NCBI RefSeq assembly: GCF_032854445.1
Contig: NC_088306.1
Location: 13,203,386 to 13,267,385 of the forward strand
Direction of reading: 5' to 3'
Source: Liolophura sinensis
Lineage: Eukaryota > Mollusca > Polyplacophora > Chitonida > Chitonidae
DNA length: 64,000 nucleotides
Below, in pieces: positions 26,689-38,078 of the stretch (the stretch's first letter is position 1; each line of letters begins with the position of its first letter). The notes beneath the pieces were generated by a model, which had not been told where the DNA came from, searched no databases, and was given only the letters and a program-made list of their open reading frames with translations. The position numbers were made by a program, and so were the translations under genes.

Positions 26689-27111
26689 ATTAACACTAGA
26701 CTCAAGATGTTAAATGATTATAGAACAGTGTTTTGCATCTTGATGAGCTGGGTTCTTAACATATAATTATTGTCCATGTATATGTAATGTGGAAAAACTT
26801 GACAAACTCAGCTGACTTGATTTAGTTATAACTATATAAAGTTTCAGTGTATCTTGATGGATTTTCAAAGCAGTTTGATCATTGTATATATATTAGCTTG
26901 TTTAATTTTTACTTTTCCTGCTATTTTAGAGCCTAAATATATTTATGCATGGAGCAAGTTAATTTTATAAAATTATACATAACATAGTGAGGAATTTTGG
27001 GTAACACCACCTTATTATGTCATTTGGGCATACAGGCATAGTAAGGTAGAGTCCCCAGCCATTTGTGTTGGTATTTGAATAGCTGCTGTTTGTGTATCTG
27101 GCCGTTTGTAG

Positions 27112-27209
27112 AAGTTAGAATCCCTGTCACCCTCAGCACACACTGTCATGTTGGATATGTAGGCCATTTCATTGATGAAGGGAACTCAGTTACTTGTAGC
27201 TCTGATTGG
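27112..27209 (+). CDS. Candidate internal exon upstream of the TM exon
   Basis: 98 bp lie between an acceptor ending gccgtttgtag and a strong donor (TGG|gtgagt). The open frame ends in phase 0, as the transmembrane exon at 27695 needs, and reads THCHVGYVGHFIDEGNSV then TCSSDW. The C-x2-GY ... G-x-SVTC-x3-W spacing faintly recalls the second half of a Sushi/CCP module, but a closing cysteine is missing from the next exon. Its start needs a phase-1 partner. Neither the exon at 17625 nor the candidate at 18629 supplies one (joining them gives a stop), so another exon would be required or this call is false. Confidence 0.27.
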
Positions 27210-27694
27210 GTGAGTGGCTGTTATATTCTTTTGCACTCACATCGTACATAATTAAATGGATCGAGCTACATGTATTGGTGCATTTCGCTTTTCTGTATTT
27301 TACTCAGAACTGAAACTGAACATAAAGGGTAATGATACATGTAACCAGTGCAATCACAGTAAGACTGAATAAACCATATTTACCCCAGTTCACCAGCAGT
27401 GGCCTTCTGTCCCAGCTCCGCTTTGCCAGTAAGACAGAACACTCGCGCACAGCCGGTCCCTGACCGATATGAGAGTTCGTGTTCATCACTTCTCAGGCAG
27501 TAGTGTTCAGCAAGGCCAGTCAACCAAGCGTAAATCACACCCTAAATGTGACTGGGGAAGACCATATCGCTGTATCGATAGTTAAGAAGCCTGAGGCTGT
27601 TATTCTTTGCTGTTTGGCTGTTTGCCGTCATCTGTCATAAGAAATCCCTGAAAAGGGCTGAGTTTAAAGTTGTCCAATATCTTGTTGTCCTCAG

Positions 27695-27857
27695 TCTGTG
27701 GAAGCTGCGGTGCCCCCAAACCCGTGGAAAGTATGGCAGATTGTGGTGCCGGTAGTGCTGTGTGGACTCTGTGGCCTGGTGCTGGCATTATGTCTGGTGA
27801 AGTGTGTTAGACAAAGACGTGCTCGCTGCCAGATGCGACCCTCCCACCCTACACTTG
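27695..27857 (+). CDS. Transmembrane exon of a type I-like membrane protein
   Basis: The exon is 163 bp, entering in phase 0 after cttgttgtcctcag and leaving in phase 1 at a strong donor (CTTG|gtgagt). It encodes a short proline-rich juxtamembrane stretch (SVEAAVPPNPWKVWQ), a hydrophobic helix of about 20 residues (roughly exon residues 16-36, IVVPVVLCGLCGLVLALCLV), then a basic stop-transfer sequence (KCVRQRRAR). Several cysteines flank the inner membrane face and could be palmitoylated. The basic side predicts an extracellular N-terminus and cytoplasmic C-terminus. A hydrophobic segment bounded by clean splice sites makes this the most secure exon in the window. The family is not recognised. 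Confidence 0.82.
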
Positions 27858-28661
27858 GTGAGTACTGCAGCCATTCTCTTTATTTCTTGTATCCTATGTG
27901 GACTGTAGTAGCTGTTCGTCTGCAATGTTTGTGCAAGGCTCTTGTCATCTATAAGGAACTGTAGTGATAGAAATCTTTTTTTTATTTTTCTATTTCTTGT
28001 TGCTTTTCGTTGCTCTCTTTTCTCCAGTTTGTGTGGGCATGTTGATTATGACAACCTCTGGGCTAAAGCTGGTATAAGTTACTTACTTTACTTACATGAA
28101 GGAACTCCTTCATATTGGGAATCATGGTAACTAAGGCTGTGCCAAGGATGACTTTGACACGTTGTGATGTACAGGTATTAAAACATGTATCACGTTGAAA
28201 CAGTTTTTGCTTGAACTTACAGAATTTTACATTCAGGTCACTCATAATATCTACAGGTACATGTAGCTATTTCGAAGCTTACATGTAGCCAAGGCTTTGA
28301 CAAGCATATAAATGGTGGTCATTATGAATTACTGCTGTTCACGTGTATGTTGACCATTACAAGGCTTTGGTTACTGTTGACACAGTGTCTACAACCTAAG
28401 TATATATACCAGTCGTTTCAATGTTTGACTCCCATTTTTCCTCAGTTGACCATACACAGTTGTACATGTAAATGTGAGAGAAGATTTTAGGATTGCACCT
28501 GGTCTATCAATCCATATGTCCGTTGGCCCGTTGGTCACAATGTCAAGACAAATTTTTGCAAACTTTCACTTTATCAAAGCAGTTGATCGTATTTAATTAA
28601 AACTTCGAACTTTTGTGTGCAGGTTTCATGGTGTGATACAGATCAATTTCAAGTTTCTGAT

Positions 28662-29172
28662 GGTCTGTACACATACATACTGAATGTGTATCTGTACACA
28701 TACATACTGAATGTGTATCTGTACACATACATACTGAATGTATATCTGTACACATACATACTGAATGTGTATCTGTACACATACATACTGAATGTATATC
28801 TGTACACATACATACTGAATGTGTATCTGTACACATACATACTGAATGTATATCTGTACACATACATACTGAATGTATATCTGTACACATACATACTGAA
28901 TGTATATCTGTACACATACATACTGAATGTATATCTGTACACATACATACTGAATGTGTATCTGTACACATACATACTGAATGTATATCTGTACACATAC
29001 ATACTGAATGTATATCTGTACACATACATACTGAATGTATATCTGTACACATATATACTGAATGTGTATCTCTACACATACATACTGAATGTGTATCTGT
29101 ACACATACATACTGAATGTGTATCTGTACACATACATACTGAGTGTGTATCTGTACACATACACACTGAATG
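28662..29172. repeat. 27 bp minisatellite, about 19 copies
   Basis: The unit CTGTACACATACATACTGAA plus TGTGTAT is in the last intron of the membrane-protein gene, about 220 bp upstream of its final acceptor. Copies alternate GTGTAT and GTATAT. The 27 bp period holds both strands open. Confidence 0.97.
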
Positions 29173-29393
29173 TAACAATATAACCCTTGAAGACATTGAT
29201 ACAGGTATGTGCACACAAAATATGTATGAAGACTGTAAATGGGCTGGAAATGTTTATTGAAAAGCATAATCTGTATTCACACATAAATCTGTAATTTTTC
29301 CCTGAGGAAAACGACAGCTCAAAATGGCAGTCTTGAAGAAATTGAGAAGGTTTTTTTGCTTTTTAACACACATTTCTTCTCCACCACACATAG

Positions 29394-29485
29394 AGGAACT
29401 GTTTGATTCCAGTGATTTATCTGGAACGGATGTGGTTCGGAAGGGTGTAATATCAGAGCAAGATGGGTGTACCACCGGTGTATGA
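29394..29485 (+). CDS. Terminal coding exon: cytoplasmic tail with PDZ-type C-terminus
   Basis: A long pyrimidine tract (tttttttgctttttaac... ttcttctccaccacacatag) precedes the exon. Its first two bases complete the codon begun by the final G of the exon at 27857 (G+AG = Glu). The tail then reads EELFDSSDLSGTDVVRKGVI, followed by SEQDGCTTGV and a TGA stop at 29483-29485. It is acidic and serine-rich, and its last residues T-G-V fit a class I PDZ ligand (S/T-x-hydrophobic). The frame match with the TM exon is a real constraint but would arise by chance one time in three. The exon's 3' 75 coding bases plus stop are duplicated immediately downstream. Confidence 0.6.
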
Positions 29486-29492
29486 TGGGCCA

Positions 29493-29574
29493 AGTGATTT
29501 ATCTGGAACGGATGTGGTTCGGAAGGGCGTAATATCAGAGCAAGATGGGTGTACCACTGTTGTATGATGGGCCA
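29493..29574 (+). repeat. 82 bp tandem duplication of the terminal coding exon, in the 3' UTR
   Basis: Bases 29411-29492 recur at 29493-29574 with three substitutions. Relative to the original frame two are silent (GGT to GGC, ACC to ACT) and one changes Gly to Val, so the copy would end TTVV rather than TTGV. It lies after the stop codon and has no splice acceptor of its own, so as it stands it would be 3' UTR. It probably arose as a simple recent tandem duplication. Confidence 0.85.
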
Positions 29575-29795
29575 AGAATCCTCCCATCATCCACATAGGG
29601 TTTTACGACATACTACCTGCATAAACTCGTCTAATTTAATTAAAACAAATGCTACGTTGTTCGACACCTACCTTGTTTGTACACTCAGATTGAAAAAAAA
29701 AACATTCAAAAAGGAAAGGTACCCGGAGTGGTTATTAACTCTCACATAATCATGATAATATGCAGATCAAGTTTTGACTGTTTCTGCAATTATTA

Positions 29796-29801
29796 AATAA
29801 A
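29796..29801 (+). promoter_or_regulatory. Candidate poly(A) signal AATAAA
   Basis: A canonical AATAAA lies about 310 bases after the stop codon at 29485, in AT-rich sequence. It would give a 3' UTR that includes the 82 bp duplicate. In AT-rich DNA this hexamer is common, so its position is the main support. Confidence 0.4.
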
Positions 29802-30436
29802 TGCAAACCCATTACCTACAATACATGATTTCGTTTAGTGGAAAATTTTCTTTGGAAGTCATTTTAAGGGCTAAATACATGTATAGTGTGTAGTTATATC
29901 AGAACTTATACATGTACATGCTAATTTAAGCGCTATGAATGGCTAATTTATAATACAAGCATAGCTTTTGGAGATAACTTATCACAGGTCATCTAGGAAT
30001 TTGGGTACAATTCTATATTTCCATCAACACTATAATAAACTTTGTAGAGAAATGGGAAAGCAAAACTCGGATCACATGAATTCGGATATCTCAGGTTTTT
30101 ACTGCCTTGAATGAGTGAGTTAGGTGAATGATAGACCATTATTAATACTTTTTTTTTTACATAAATTTGCCTTTCAAGGAGAGCAAGCTTAAGGTAAATC
30201 TTGCCATAGTTACAGCTAATGAGTAGGCAAATGCAGATGATCTGAATGAGACCACATGTACCGGCCAATCAAGATGGCGCCGACATCACGCATATGGGCC
30301 ACACATCATGGCTATATGATCCATAGAAGAAAATGGACAAATAATGGCCTCTTTCTCAAAGTGACTAATTCGTTAATATAAATACTAGCTGATAAATATG
30401 GTATCATATTGTGATGTAGTGATTAAGCAGTGACAT

Positions 30437-30830
30437 AAGTTGGTGACTGTAAAATGTGAGGAGGCAACTGTAAAATGTGAGGAGGCAACTGTAAAATGTG
30501 AGGAGGGGACTGTAAAATGTGATGAGGCGACTGAGGTGGGAGGTGGTTACTGTAAAATGTGAGGTGGTGCCAAAAAAATGTGAGGAGGTGACTGTAAAAT
30601 GTGAGATGGTGACCATAAAATGTGAGGTGATGACCCTAAAATGTGAGGTGGTGACTGTAAAATGTGAAGTTTGTGACTGTAAAATGTGGAGTAGTGCCTA
30701 AAAATGTAAGGTAGTGACTAAATTGTAAGGTGGCGACCATAAAATGTGGGGGAGGCGACTGTAAAATATTAGGTGGTGAGTGTAAAATGTGAAATGGTGA
30801 CTATAAAATATTAGGTGACTAAAATTTGAG
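30437..30830. repeat. ~19 bp degenerate minisatellite
   Basis: The core GGTGACTGTAAAATGTGAG has variable spacing and decays toward the right end. Confidence 0.9.
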
Positions 30831-31706
30831 GATTCAACTATAAACTGTGAAATTGTGAACAAGTAGTTATTACTAAATGTGATGTGCTGATTATTGCATT
30901 ATTAAAGGAAATCCCTAACAACTTTAGTTTCACACTAAATGTTCCCTTGACACAATATTTATTCCATGGTAGTCTGTAAACTGCACTTAAAATTATATTA
31001 TGTAACCTAGTTCCATTTAAAAAAAGAACATTAAAGTTGGACCTTCTGCCTATCTTGTCGACTGGGGAGCCCTGACCTGGTGACGTCATGCCGGTAAGAC
31101 CTGCCTGGATTATGTATTGAAAGACCCTGCAAAGCATTGCCAAATCCATGCATTAGGCCTACCCACTGTGAGCTTTTTACGGAAGTCATCGTATGATTTA
31201 ATCTGTAATTATCCATATGTGTACACCTGTTAATTAGCACCCTGGAAATCAAATAATAACAAAAAAGTTTCACAACAAATATGTTGGGAGTCACCGGAGT
31301 TGTAACCTGGAAAAGCGCATACAGCATAGCGACTGTGCGATACAATTTCTCTCACGTAGTGGCTTATATTTACATTGTAGATGACGCAAACGTGCTTCCG
31401 TCTTGTTCATCAGTTGACACGAATTAGACATGTATGACACTATGGTAGCACCCGAGGATAATTTCTCATGGTTTCGCAATCCACGTATAAATTTTTATAG
31501 ACAAGTCAACTGATACTGGCAATACAAGGATCCATGCAGTCGGGACAGCGGATTGTGAGTTGTGAGTGACGAGAACAGTTTGTCGCTTGACACCCGGTAA
31601 ATTTAACAATCAAACCTAATCATTTATGTTTGAAAAAAGTATTACCAGCAAAAATAAAGAGGGCTTGAATTATAATGAATGCAACAATGCGATTGGTAAC
31701 TCAAAG

Positions 31707-31800
31707 AAATGCCAATTTAAATTCTATCTGGGTTCTCCTTAAGGGGTTGTTTAAGGATTTAAATGCCAATTAAATTTTATCTGGGTTCTCCTTATGGGCT
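31707..31800. repeat. 54 bp local duplication
   Basis: AAATGCCAATTTAAATTCTA and onward to GGTTCTCCTTA at 31707 recurs at 31761 with a few changes. Confidence 0.8.
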
Positions 31801-32291
31801 TCAGTGTATGAAATGCTAGCAGCTCTCTACAGTTTTACAGTTCCGAGCCTGTGGTTTCAAACAAACAAGTTTATCTGAACAACTTCTGGTCTCCCGAACT
31901 GCTTTTTTTTTCATTTGGTTTTGTTGGGAGATATAAGCTCATCCTTCTGCCTTTTCTTTTAGTAGCAAGTCTCATAAAACTACGATTGAAGTTTTTTTTT
32001 GATGAAATCTGGAAAATATTTTCTCAGTCTGCGGCATTTTTGGGCCATGTGTGTAACTTTACAGTATCCTGCCTTAATGTTTCATTGGACTCGCAAGCCA
32101 CACTTGGACATGGAATAATGTCTGTAGCTGTAAAAGTTAGCTGTAAAAGTATAGCAATTGTCTCTGGTGGTCTGTCTAGTAAACATTGAGCTGCATCGCA
32201 TGTCAGCAGCGAATCACCAAATTCTACCGTTTTGCGTCTGCTTTAGAAGTTTTAATGATCAGAATCGATTCAGATAACTTCAAACCATCTA

Positions 32292-32660
32292 ACCGGCCCG
32301 GATAGCACAGTTGGTAGAGCGTCCGCTTCGGGACCGGTAGATCCAGGATCAATCCTTGGTCGAGTCACACCTAAGACTTTAAAAGAGGAAGTTGTAACTT
32401 CCTTGCTTGGCGTTCAGCATGAAGGGGATAGTGCAACGACTGGTTGACCCGTATCAGTATAATGGCTCGGGCGGGGCGGCTTACTTGCCTTCGGTAAGTC
32501 GTCTCAGTGATGCAGCACTAAATAAAAGAGCGGTGGAAATCCGTCCTGCAACAAGGAGGCACATTACACGTGCATGCACCCTAATGATTCCTTCGTCGTC
32601 ATATGACTGAAAAATTGTTGAGTACGACGTTAAACCCCAAGCACTCACTCGCACTCACTC
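32292..32660 (+). mobile_element. tRNA-derived SINE, family 2, (ACTC)n tail
   Basis: The tRNA-like head has GATAGCACAGTTGGTAGAGC (A box) and a B-box-like GGATCAATCC. The 3' end TTGTTGAGTACGACGTTAAA is followed by CCCCAAGCACTCACTC repeats. Flanks carry a 10 bp imperfect target-site duplication (aaaccatcta at 32282, aaacgatcta at 32661). It shares the GAGTACG-CGT-AAA 3' motif with family 1, which points to one partner LINE. Confidence 0.85.
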
Positions 32661-34290
32661 AAACGATCTATGTGAAGGCCAAGCACTGGGGTTCTACTTT
32701 AACATGACGTACATATATTTATGAATTGCCAATTCTGAGCTGATTTTGTGTTTACTACATGTAAGTATTTGTGCATATTTAAAGGCAAATAATGGTAATG
32801 AAATATTATTTTTGGCGCCGGAAACTGATCTTGTGACATTTTAACTCAAGGATTTCATTCTAAACAACCCTCATAACACCTTGCTAAGATTGGACTTGGA
32901 CGTAACGTGGACGTAATTTTAGGTCAAGCTAATACATAAAGTATCCAGTGCAGGAACATTAACAAAGTGACAATTTTTTTGGAATTTATCCGCTCATTGT
33001 GGCTATAATTAACGGAATCAAGTCATAGGCAGTGTTGTCAAAAATATTAGGTAACTATTTTTGATCACATTCACTATAACATGAGCGTCTGAAGAATTGT
33101 CATAAAAAGTCATTTAGAGTAGACGAATGATGAGAAAATTGAGAATCTGAACCTTTGTGAACTTGAGAAGTGCTTAATGGAAGGAGGTGTAATTTGTGCG
33201 TCTGGCAAAGAGTTAGACACATGATCAGTAAATCGATTTTAATGAAATGATGCCTAACATTTTTTCACCATTCACATGACACAGTGGAACGTTTTTTACC
33301 TTTGCCAACAAAAGAGTTCCAACTCGAAACTTCCCTATTCTCACAGTGTTGAGCTGTGTTGTAAACTTTTAGTTGCGAAATATGTTCGTAATTATGAAGG
33401 AGTTCTAGAATGTAAACGTGACGTCATATTTGACATTTAAGTTTGACTTACCTTTGGCTCACAAAAATTCCATCCAATAATCAGTTGTTGCTAACTGCTG
33501 GTAGGTGCATACTTCTAACTGTGTCCTGTATAAAAAATGAAAGCTGTTATTGTAAGGTGATAGGTGTGTTGCTTCGGGGAGCTTTACAGGATACAGGTTA
33601 AAGCTCTAGGGCACAGGTAAGCTGCAGGCACAGATACATTGTATTCATGTCTGTCCACAAATTTCTACTGCAGTACAGAGCTGCGTGTATGTGAAGTCAT
33701 CTAAAACAGCCTCTGTGTATGTTTTAACTTTTAATTTTATGCATAAACAAATTTAATTAAATGTTACGGAACATTCAGAATAAATGGGATGAACTAATAT
33801 GTCCCAAAACTTTCATTAATACTGATGAGTAAATGCCCAGGTGCTCTTTTTGACAGAGCTTAATACCTGCACACAGGTTAATGAGTTGAAATATGAGTAC
33901 ACATCATTTGTCTTTGTTTTTCTGTTAATCATTCAGCAATTGTCAGTTCAGAGCCCTGCTTATAGTGATTATGTGATGTGAGCTGACAACTTAGACATGT
34001 CAGAGATTAACATTTTGAAAAGTAAAGATAGCTGTACTCCGCACTCTCAGCCTCTTAAAAAAACACACACACATTTCAAACCTGGGGCAGAAATGTTTGG
34101 AGAAGATCAAGCCTGCTCTACAAAGGCATCAAAAGTTCTAACGGATTACATGGATGCATACTTGTATGTGGGTTTGTCTCAATGTCTAGAATGACTTAGT
34201 AAACTTTTTAATTTTCTTTCATAATTTAAGCATATTTGATTTCACCCATTAGTATGGTATCTGCCTTAATTGTTGTGGTCAGGCAATCAT
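32661..34290. other. Non-coding, no gene recognised
   Basis: Unique AT-rich sequence. A minus strand donor-like ACTTACC near 33449 is followed by stops in all useful frames. Confidence 0.4.
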
Positions 34291-34548
34291 ATTTATTTAT
34301 TTATTTAGTTGAGTTTTACACTGTACTCAAGTATATTTCACTTACATGAGGGCAACCAGAATTGTGGTGGAAGGAAACTGGGCAGAGACCAGATTAACCC
34401 CCGACCGTCTGGCGGGCCTTTCCACATATGACAGAAGAAGAAGCCAGCATGAGCTGGATTTGAACTCTTAGCGGACACATTGGTGATTGGCTTCTGTGTG
34501 ATTGTGGGGCGGTATAGCATGCTAACAGCTATAGGCAAAGCAGGCCTC
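34291..34548 (-). mobile_element. SINE family 1, old and diverged
   Basis: A minus strand copy recognisable from ATTTATTTATTTA, TGTACTCAAGTATATTTCAC, AAGCCAGCATGAGCTGGA and a decayed head near AGCATGCTAACAGC. Many substitutions indicate an old insertion. Confidence 0.8.
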
Positions 34549-35828
34549 TATTCTCTAAGGTGTTTTCACCGATCTTTGTACATAGCCAGTTGTTGAAATA
34601 CTTTGTGTTGTAGTTGCATTGTGTATTGTGCATAAATTATATGTACTGTAGATTTAATTATTTATAGCCATCTCTAGTTAGAAGAAACAGGTGTTTTATA
34701 TGTCTTATGTGTACCAGGTACGTACAGGTGTAGATTTTGGTCACGCGTATGGTTCCGGAATGTTTGTAGTCCTATATAAAGCTCTGCAGACACAGTGACA
34801 TATTTTATTCAGTTGACCTGCATCCACTTAGGTATTTCACACCTGAAAAATGACTACATTCTGTGTCAGAGGTGTAGAGGTTGTGTGGCAGATCTGATAA
34901 GCACCACACATATTCTAGATTCCCCACCCCCTCCCTCCCTCCTCACATAAAAAAAAACAAAACAGAAAAAGCAGACGGTAATGCATGTCATGAGCCTGTA
35001 AACCTACATGTTGACTAGTAATACCTACAGTAGCATTCTCATTTGCGATTGACGGCTTGAAAGCTGTAAAACTACAGGCAGTTTTACTTAATCCTTGTTA
35101 ATTGTTCTGTATGTCTTCCTTATCCCCATGGTATTTAATTTTAGCCAACGTGAAAACTTTCACCATCACTTTTATACTTATTACATATGTTTTTACTGTC
35201 TTGTGACTGGTTTTTAGGAATGAGGCAGTACATAATGTTGTTTATATATATATTCACGTACATCTTCGTACAGGTATAGGTATGAATGTATCGTATGAAC
35301 TATACATTCATACTATGTGAAATAACACACCGCTCATGTGGTCAGGGAATCTATTCATTCTTATCAGAGCATGTCAACTCAGGTGTTACAATCGCCTCCT
35401 TAAGCGATAACATCAGATAATTACCAGGTACAAATAACGATAATATTCATTCACATACAAAGTGGGTGTCAAAAATGCTCAGTCCATGTTAGGACAGTGT
35501 GGTATGTTTTTCACCAACACCCTCATAGAAAAATTTTTAATCAGTTTTCATAGTGAGAATGTGATGCACTTACAGAGCGTAGTTCTGTGTGAGGGTGCAG
35601 TATGTGTGTACAGGTGTGCATAGTAACACTACCTTTTCATCTATTCTTTAAATTGTTTGTGCACATCCATGAAAAATGTTGTTTTGAACAAAGATGTGCT
35701 TTATTATAAAGGATCATTCTTAACTGTCTGTGTAGGTTTTTTTTTTTTGCTGTACCTGCATACAAAGCTGATAAAGGAAAATGTAACAGGATGGAACAAT
35801 CAGTGTGCATCCGCTCTACCTTCAAGCC

Positions 35829-35900
35829 GCCCTTAAGTTTAGTGGTATGAGACTGAAAACGTGGAGATCACAGGATCAAATCCTCAGCTGGTACTTAAGT
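35829..35900 (+). mobile_element. tRNA-like segment, possible SINE head
   Basis: GTTTAGTGGTATGAGA (A-box-like) is followed about 30 bases later by GGATCAAATCC (B-box-like), the spacing of an internal pol III promoter. The segment does not fold into a convincing complete tRNA. It is most likely the head of a decayed SINE. Confidence 0.35.
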
Positions 35901-36784
35901 CTAGTTTTTGTCACAGAAAGCTGTTTTTGCCAATGATATTTGTACATAGGTGCAAAATCTGTAGGTGATCACATGTGCAATATTATAGTCTTTGACATTT
36001 TTAAAACATATATCAAACCATGAGCATTAACCGTTTCACTCTAGAATCCTGAAAAATGAAGGGTGTAACTGAAATTAATGCATGTAAAGCCAAGTTTAAA
36101 TTTTGTGGCGATATAGTTTTTTTTATGATTGGATGATAGAATGATGATATAAAAACAAAATTGAACAAAGAATAAAAGATGTTTCCATGTTTTTGCTTTT
36201 TTGGGGGAGATGGAGGGAGGAGGGGGAGAAATATTTTATCTTTGGTTGAATTTAGCTTAGTATGGGAAAACTCATGACAGTATCATCTTCTGCCAAAATC
36301 TATTTTGACAGTCTTCTATATTGAGCTTCTGTCAGGTTGGAACGTTCAGTGACAGCTGTGGCCACACAACAGTGATGTAAGAAACCTTCAGTGGCCTTTT
36401 TACATTGATGTGTCAGTCAAGATTTTATTCTGAAATGACATTGTCATTATTGGTCATAAGCTCTGAAATTCAGCAAACTACACAAGGGAGTAATTAATAT
36501 GGTAGTAAGAAATCCGTGTACACAACACATTTTTTTGGCCAACACTTCATCTTGTGGGTTTGCAGCCACTTCTTAGAATCAAAACAATCTTGTGATATAT
36601 CGAATGGAGTGATCATGATACGAGCGGAATTTCATTTCTACATTCACTGTATTTGCAAAATGTACACATATAATGAAAGAAACACATTTTGATGTGTACT
36701 AGCAGATCACATGTACATGCCCTTGGATTCTTTTAGAATCAGAAATTTGGGTTATATATATATAGTGTGTACAGTACATACACT

Positions 36785-37490
36785 TACTTGTATACAAGGG
36801 TGTATCTATAGACCTGAGAACATGGCACATACATTTACATGTATAGAAGGCAGTTCTATGTGTACAGGACGGTGTATCTATAGGCCTGAGAACATGGCAC
36901 ATACATTTACATGTATACAAGGCAGTTCTATGTGTACAGGAGGGTGTATCTATAGGCCTGAGAACATGGCACATACATTTACATGTATACAAGGCAGTTC
37001 TATGTGTACAGGACGGTGTATCTATAGACCTAAGAACATGGCACATACATTTACATGTATAGAAGGCAGTTCTGTGTGTACAGGAGGGTGTATCTATAGG
37101 CCTGAGAACATGGTACAGACATTTACATGTATAGAGGACAGTTCTATGTGTACAGGAGGGTGTATCTATAGGCCTGAGAACATGGTACAGACATTTACAT
37201 GTATAGAAGGCAGTTCTGTGTGTACAGGAGGGTGTATCTATAGGCCTGAGAACATGGTACAGACATTTACATGTATAGAGGACAGTTCTATGTGTACAGG
37301 AGGGTGTATCTATAGGCCTGAGAACATGGTACATACATTTACATGTATACAAGGCAGTTCTATGTGTACAGGAGGGTGTATCTATAGGCCTGAGTACATG
37401 GCACATACATTTACATGTATAGTGGACAGTTCTATGTGTACAGGAGGGTGTATCTTTAGACCTTAGAACATGGCACATACATTTACAGTT
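36785..37490. repeat. 72 bp minisatellite, about 9.8 copies
   Basis: The unit contains GGGTGTATCTATAGGCCTGA, GAACATGGCACATACATTTA and GGCAGTTCTATGTGTACAGG. Between 37085 and 37290 copies with GGTACAGAC alternate ATAGAGGAC and ATAGAAGGC, suggesting a 144 bp higher-order unit. Since 72 is 24 codons, one frame stays open over 250 residues on each strand. Confidence 0.97.
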
Positions 37491-37984
37491 AAACGCTCAC
37501 AGGAATTTCAATGTGGCAGTTGATTGGAAGAATTGTAAAAATTACAGGATTCCTCATGTATGACAGTATTAAACAGATCTATGTTGATTAATTGCACCGG
37601 AACAGTCCATTATTTCATAGGTACAGATTGTGACAAGTAGTTAAATCTGCATGAAGCTACATGTTTAGAAGATCAACACATCAGTCATGCTACATATTTG
37701 TGTATTTGGATACATTTAGATGTATACGCCAGTACTGTAGAAGTTTTTTTCAGGCTATGGGAAACTCAGATTCCACAGGACAGGGACTGAAGTTTTCCTC
37801 AACCTTTCTCAAATGTCTTGAGATGAAATAAAGCAACTGGTTTGTCAGGATTACTGCTAGAAGTGTAATACTAGTTGGAGTTAAGTTCACACAGTTTTCA
37901 ATTAATGTAGTCTTTGACACTTGACTCTGGGTGCTGGGGTGCTAATCTACAACTGTGATTAGGTTTTTGTCCCCCTTCTTTCAG

Positions 37985-38078
37985 GCCAACAAATGTCGAT
38001 GAGGACATGTCAATCCCATATATAAAACCGCAGGAATTTCTTTTTTGGCGTGGTTATGGGATAATATCATTTAGTTGA
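37985..38078 (+). CDS. Candidate exon (PTNVDEDMSIPYIKPQ...)
   Basis: A very strong acceptor (tttttgtcccccttctttcag) is followed by one base and then an open frame reading PTNVDEDMSIPYIKPQEFLF before a TGA at 38076. The peptide is hydrophilic and tail-like at first. No convincing donor is present, so it would have to be a terminal exon entered from a phase-2 intron. No upstream exon with that phase was found. It may be a cryptic acceptor only. Confidence 0.18.

Noticed and set aside
17625-27857. Collectrin-like identity of the membrane protein
   Set aside because: A proline-rich juxtamembrane stretch with tryptophan before the TM helix and a PDZ-type tail recall that family, but the match is too short and generic to claim without a profile search.
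28597-29267. ORFs of 130-213 codons with Cys-Met-Cys-Thr or Tyr-Thr-Tyr-Ile repeats
   Set aside because: Produced by the 27 bp array. The flanking sequence adds no signal peptide, splice logic or domain.
32301-32370. True tRNA gene
   Set aside because: Pol III boxes are present, but the stems do not pair properly and the sequence continues into a SINE body and tail. The same holds for 53112-53190 and 35829-35900.
36699-37478. 251- and 259-codon ORFs on opposite strands
   Set aside because: Produced by the 72 bp array. Kept only as a low-interest finding.
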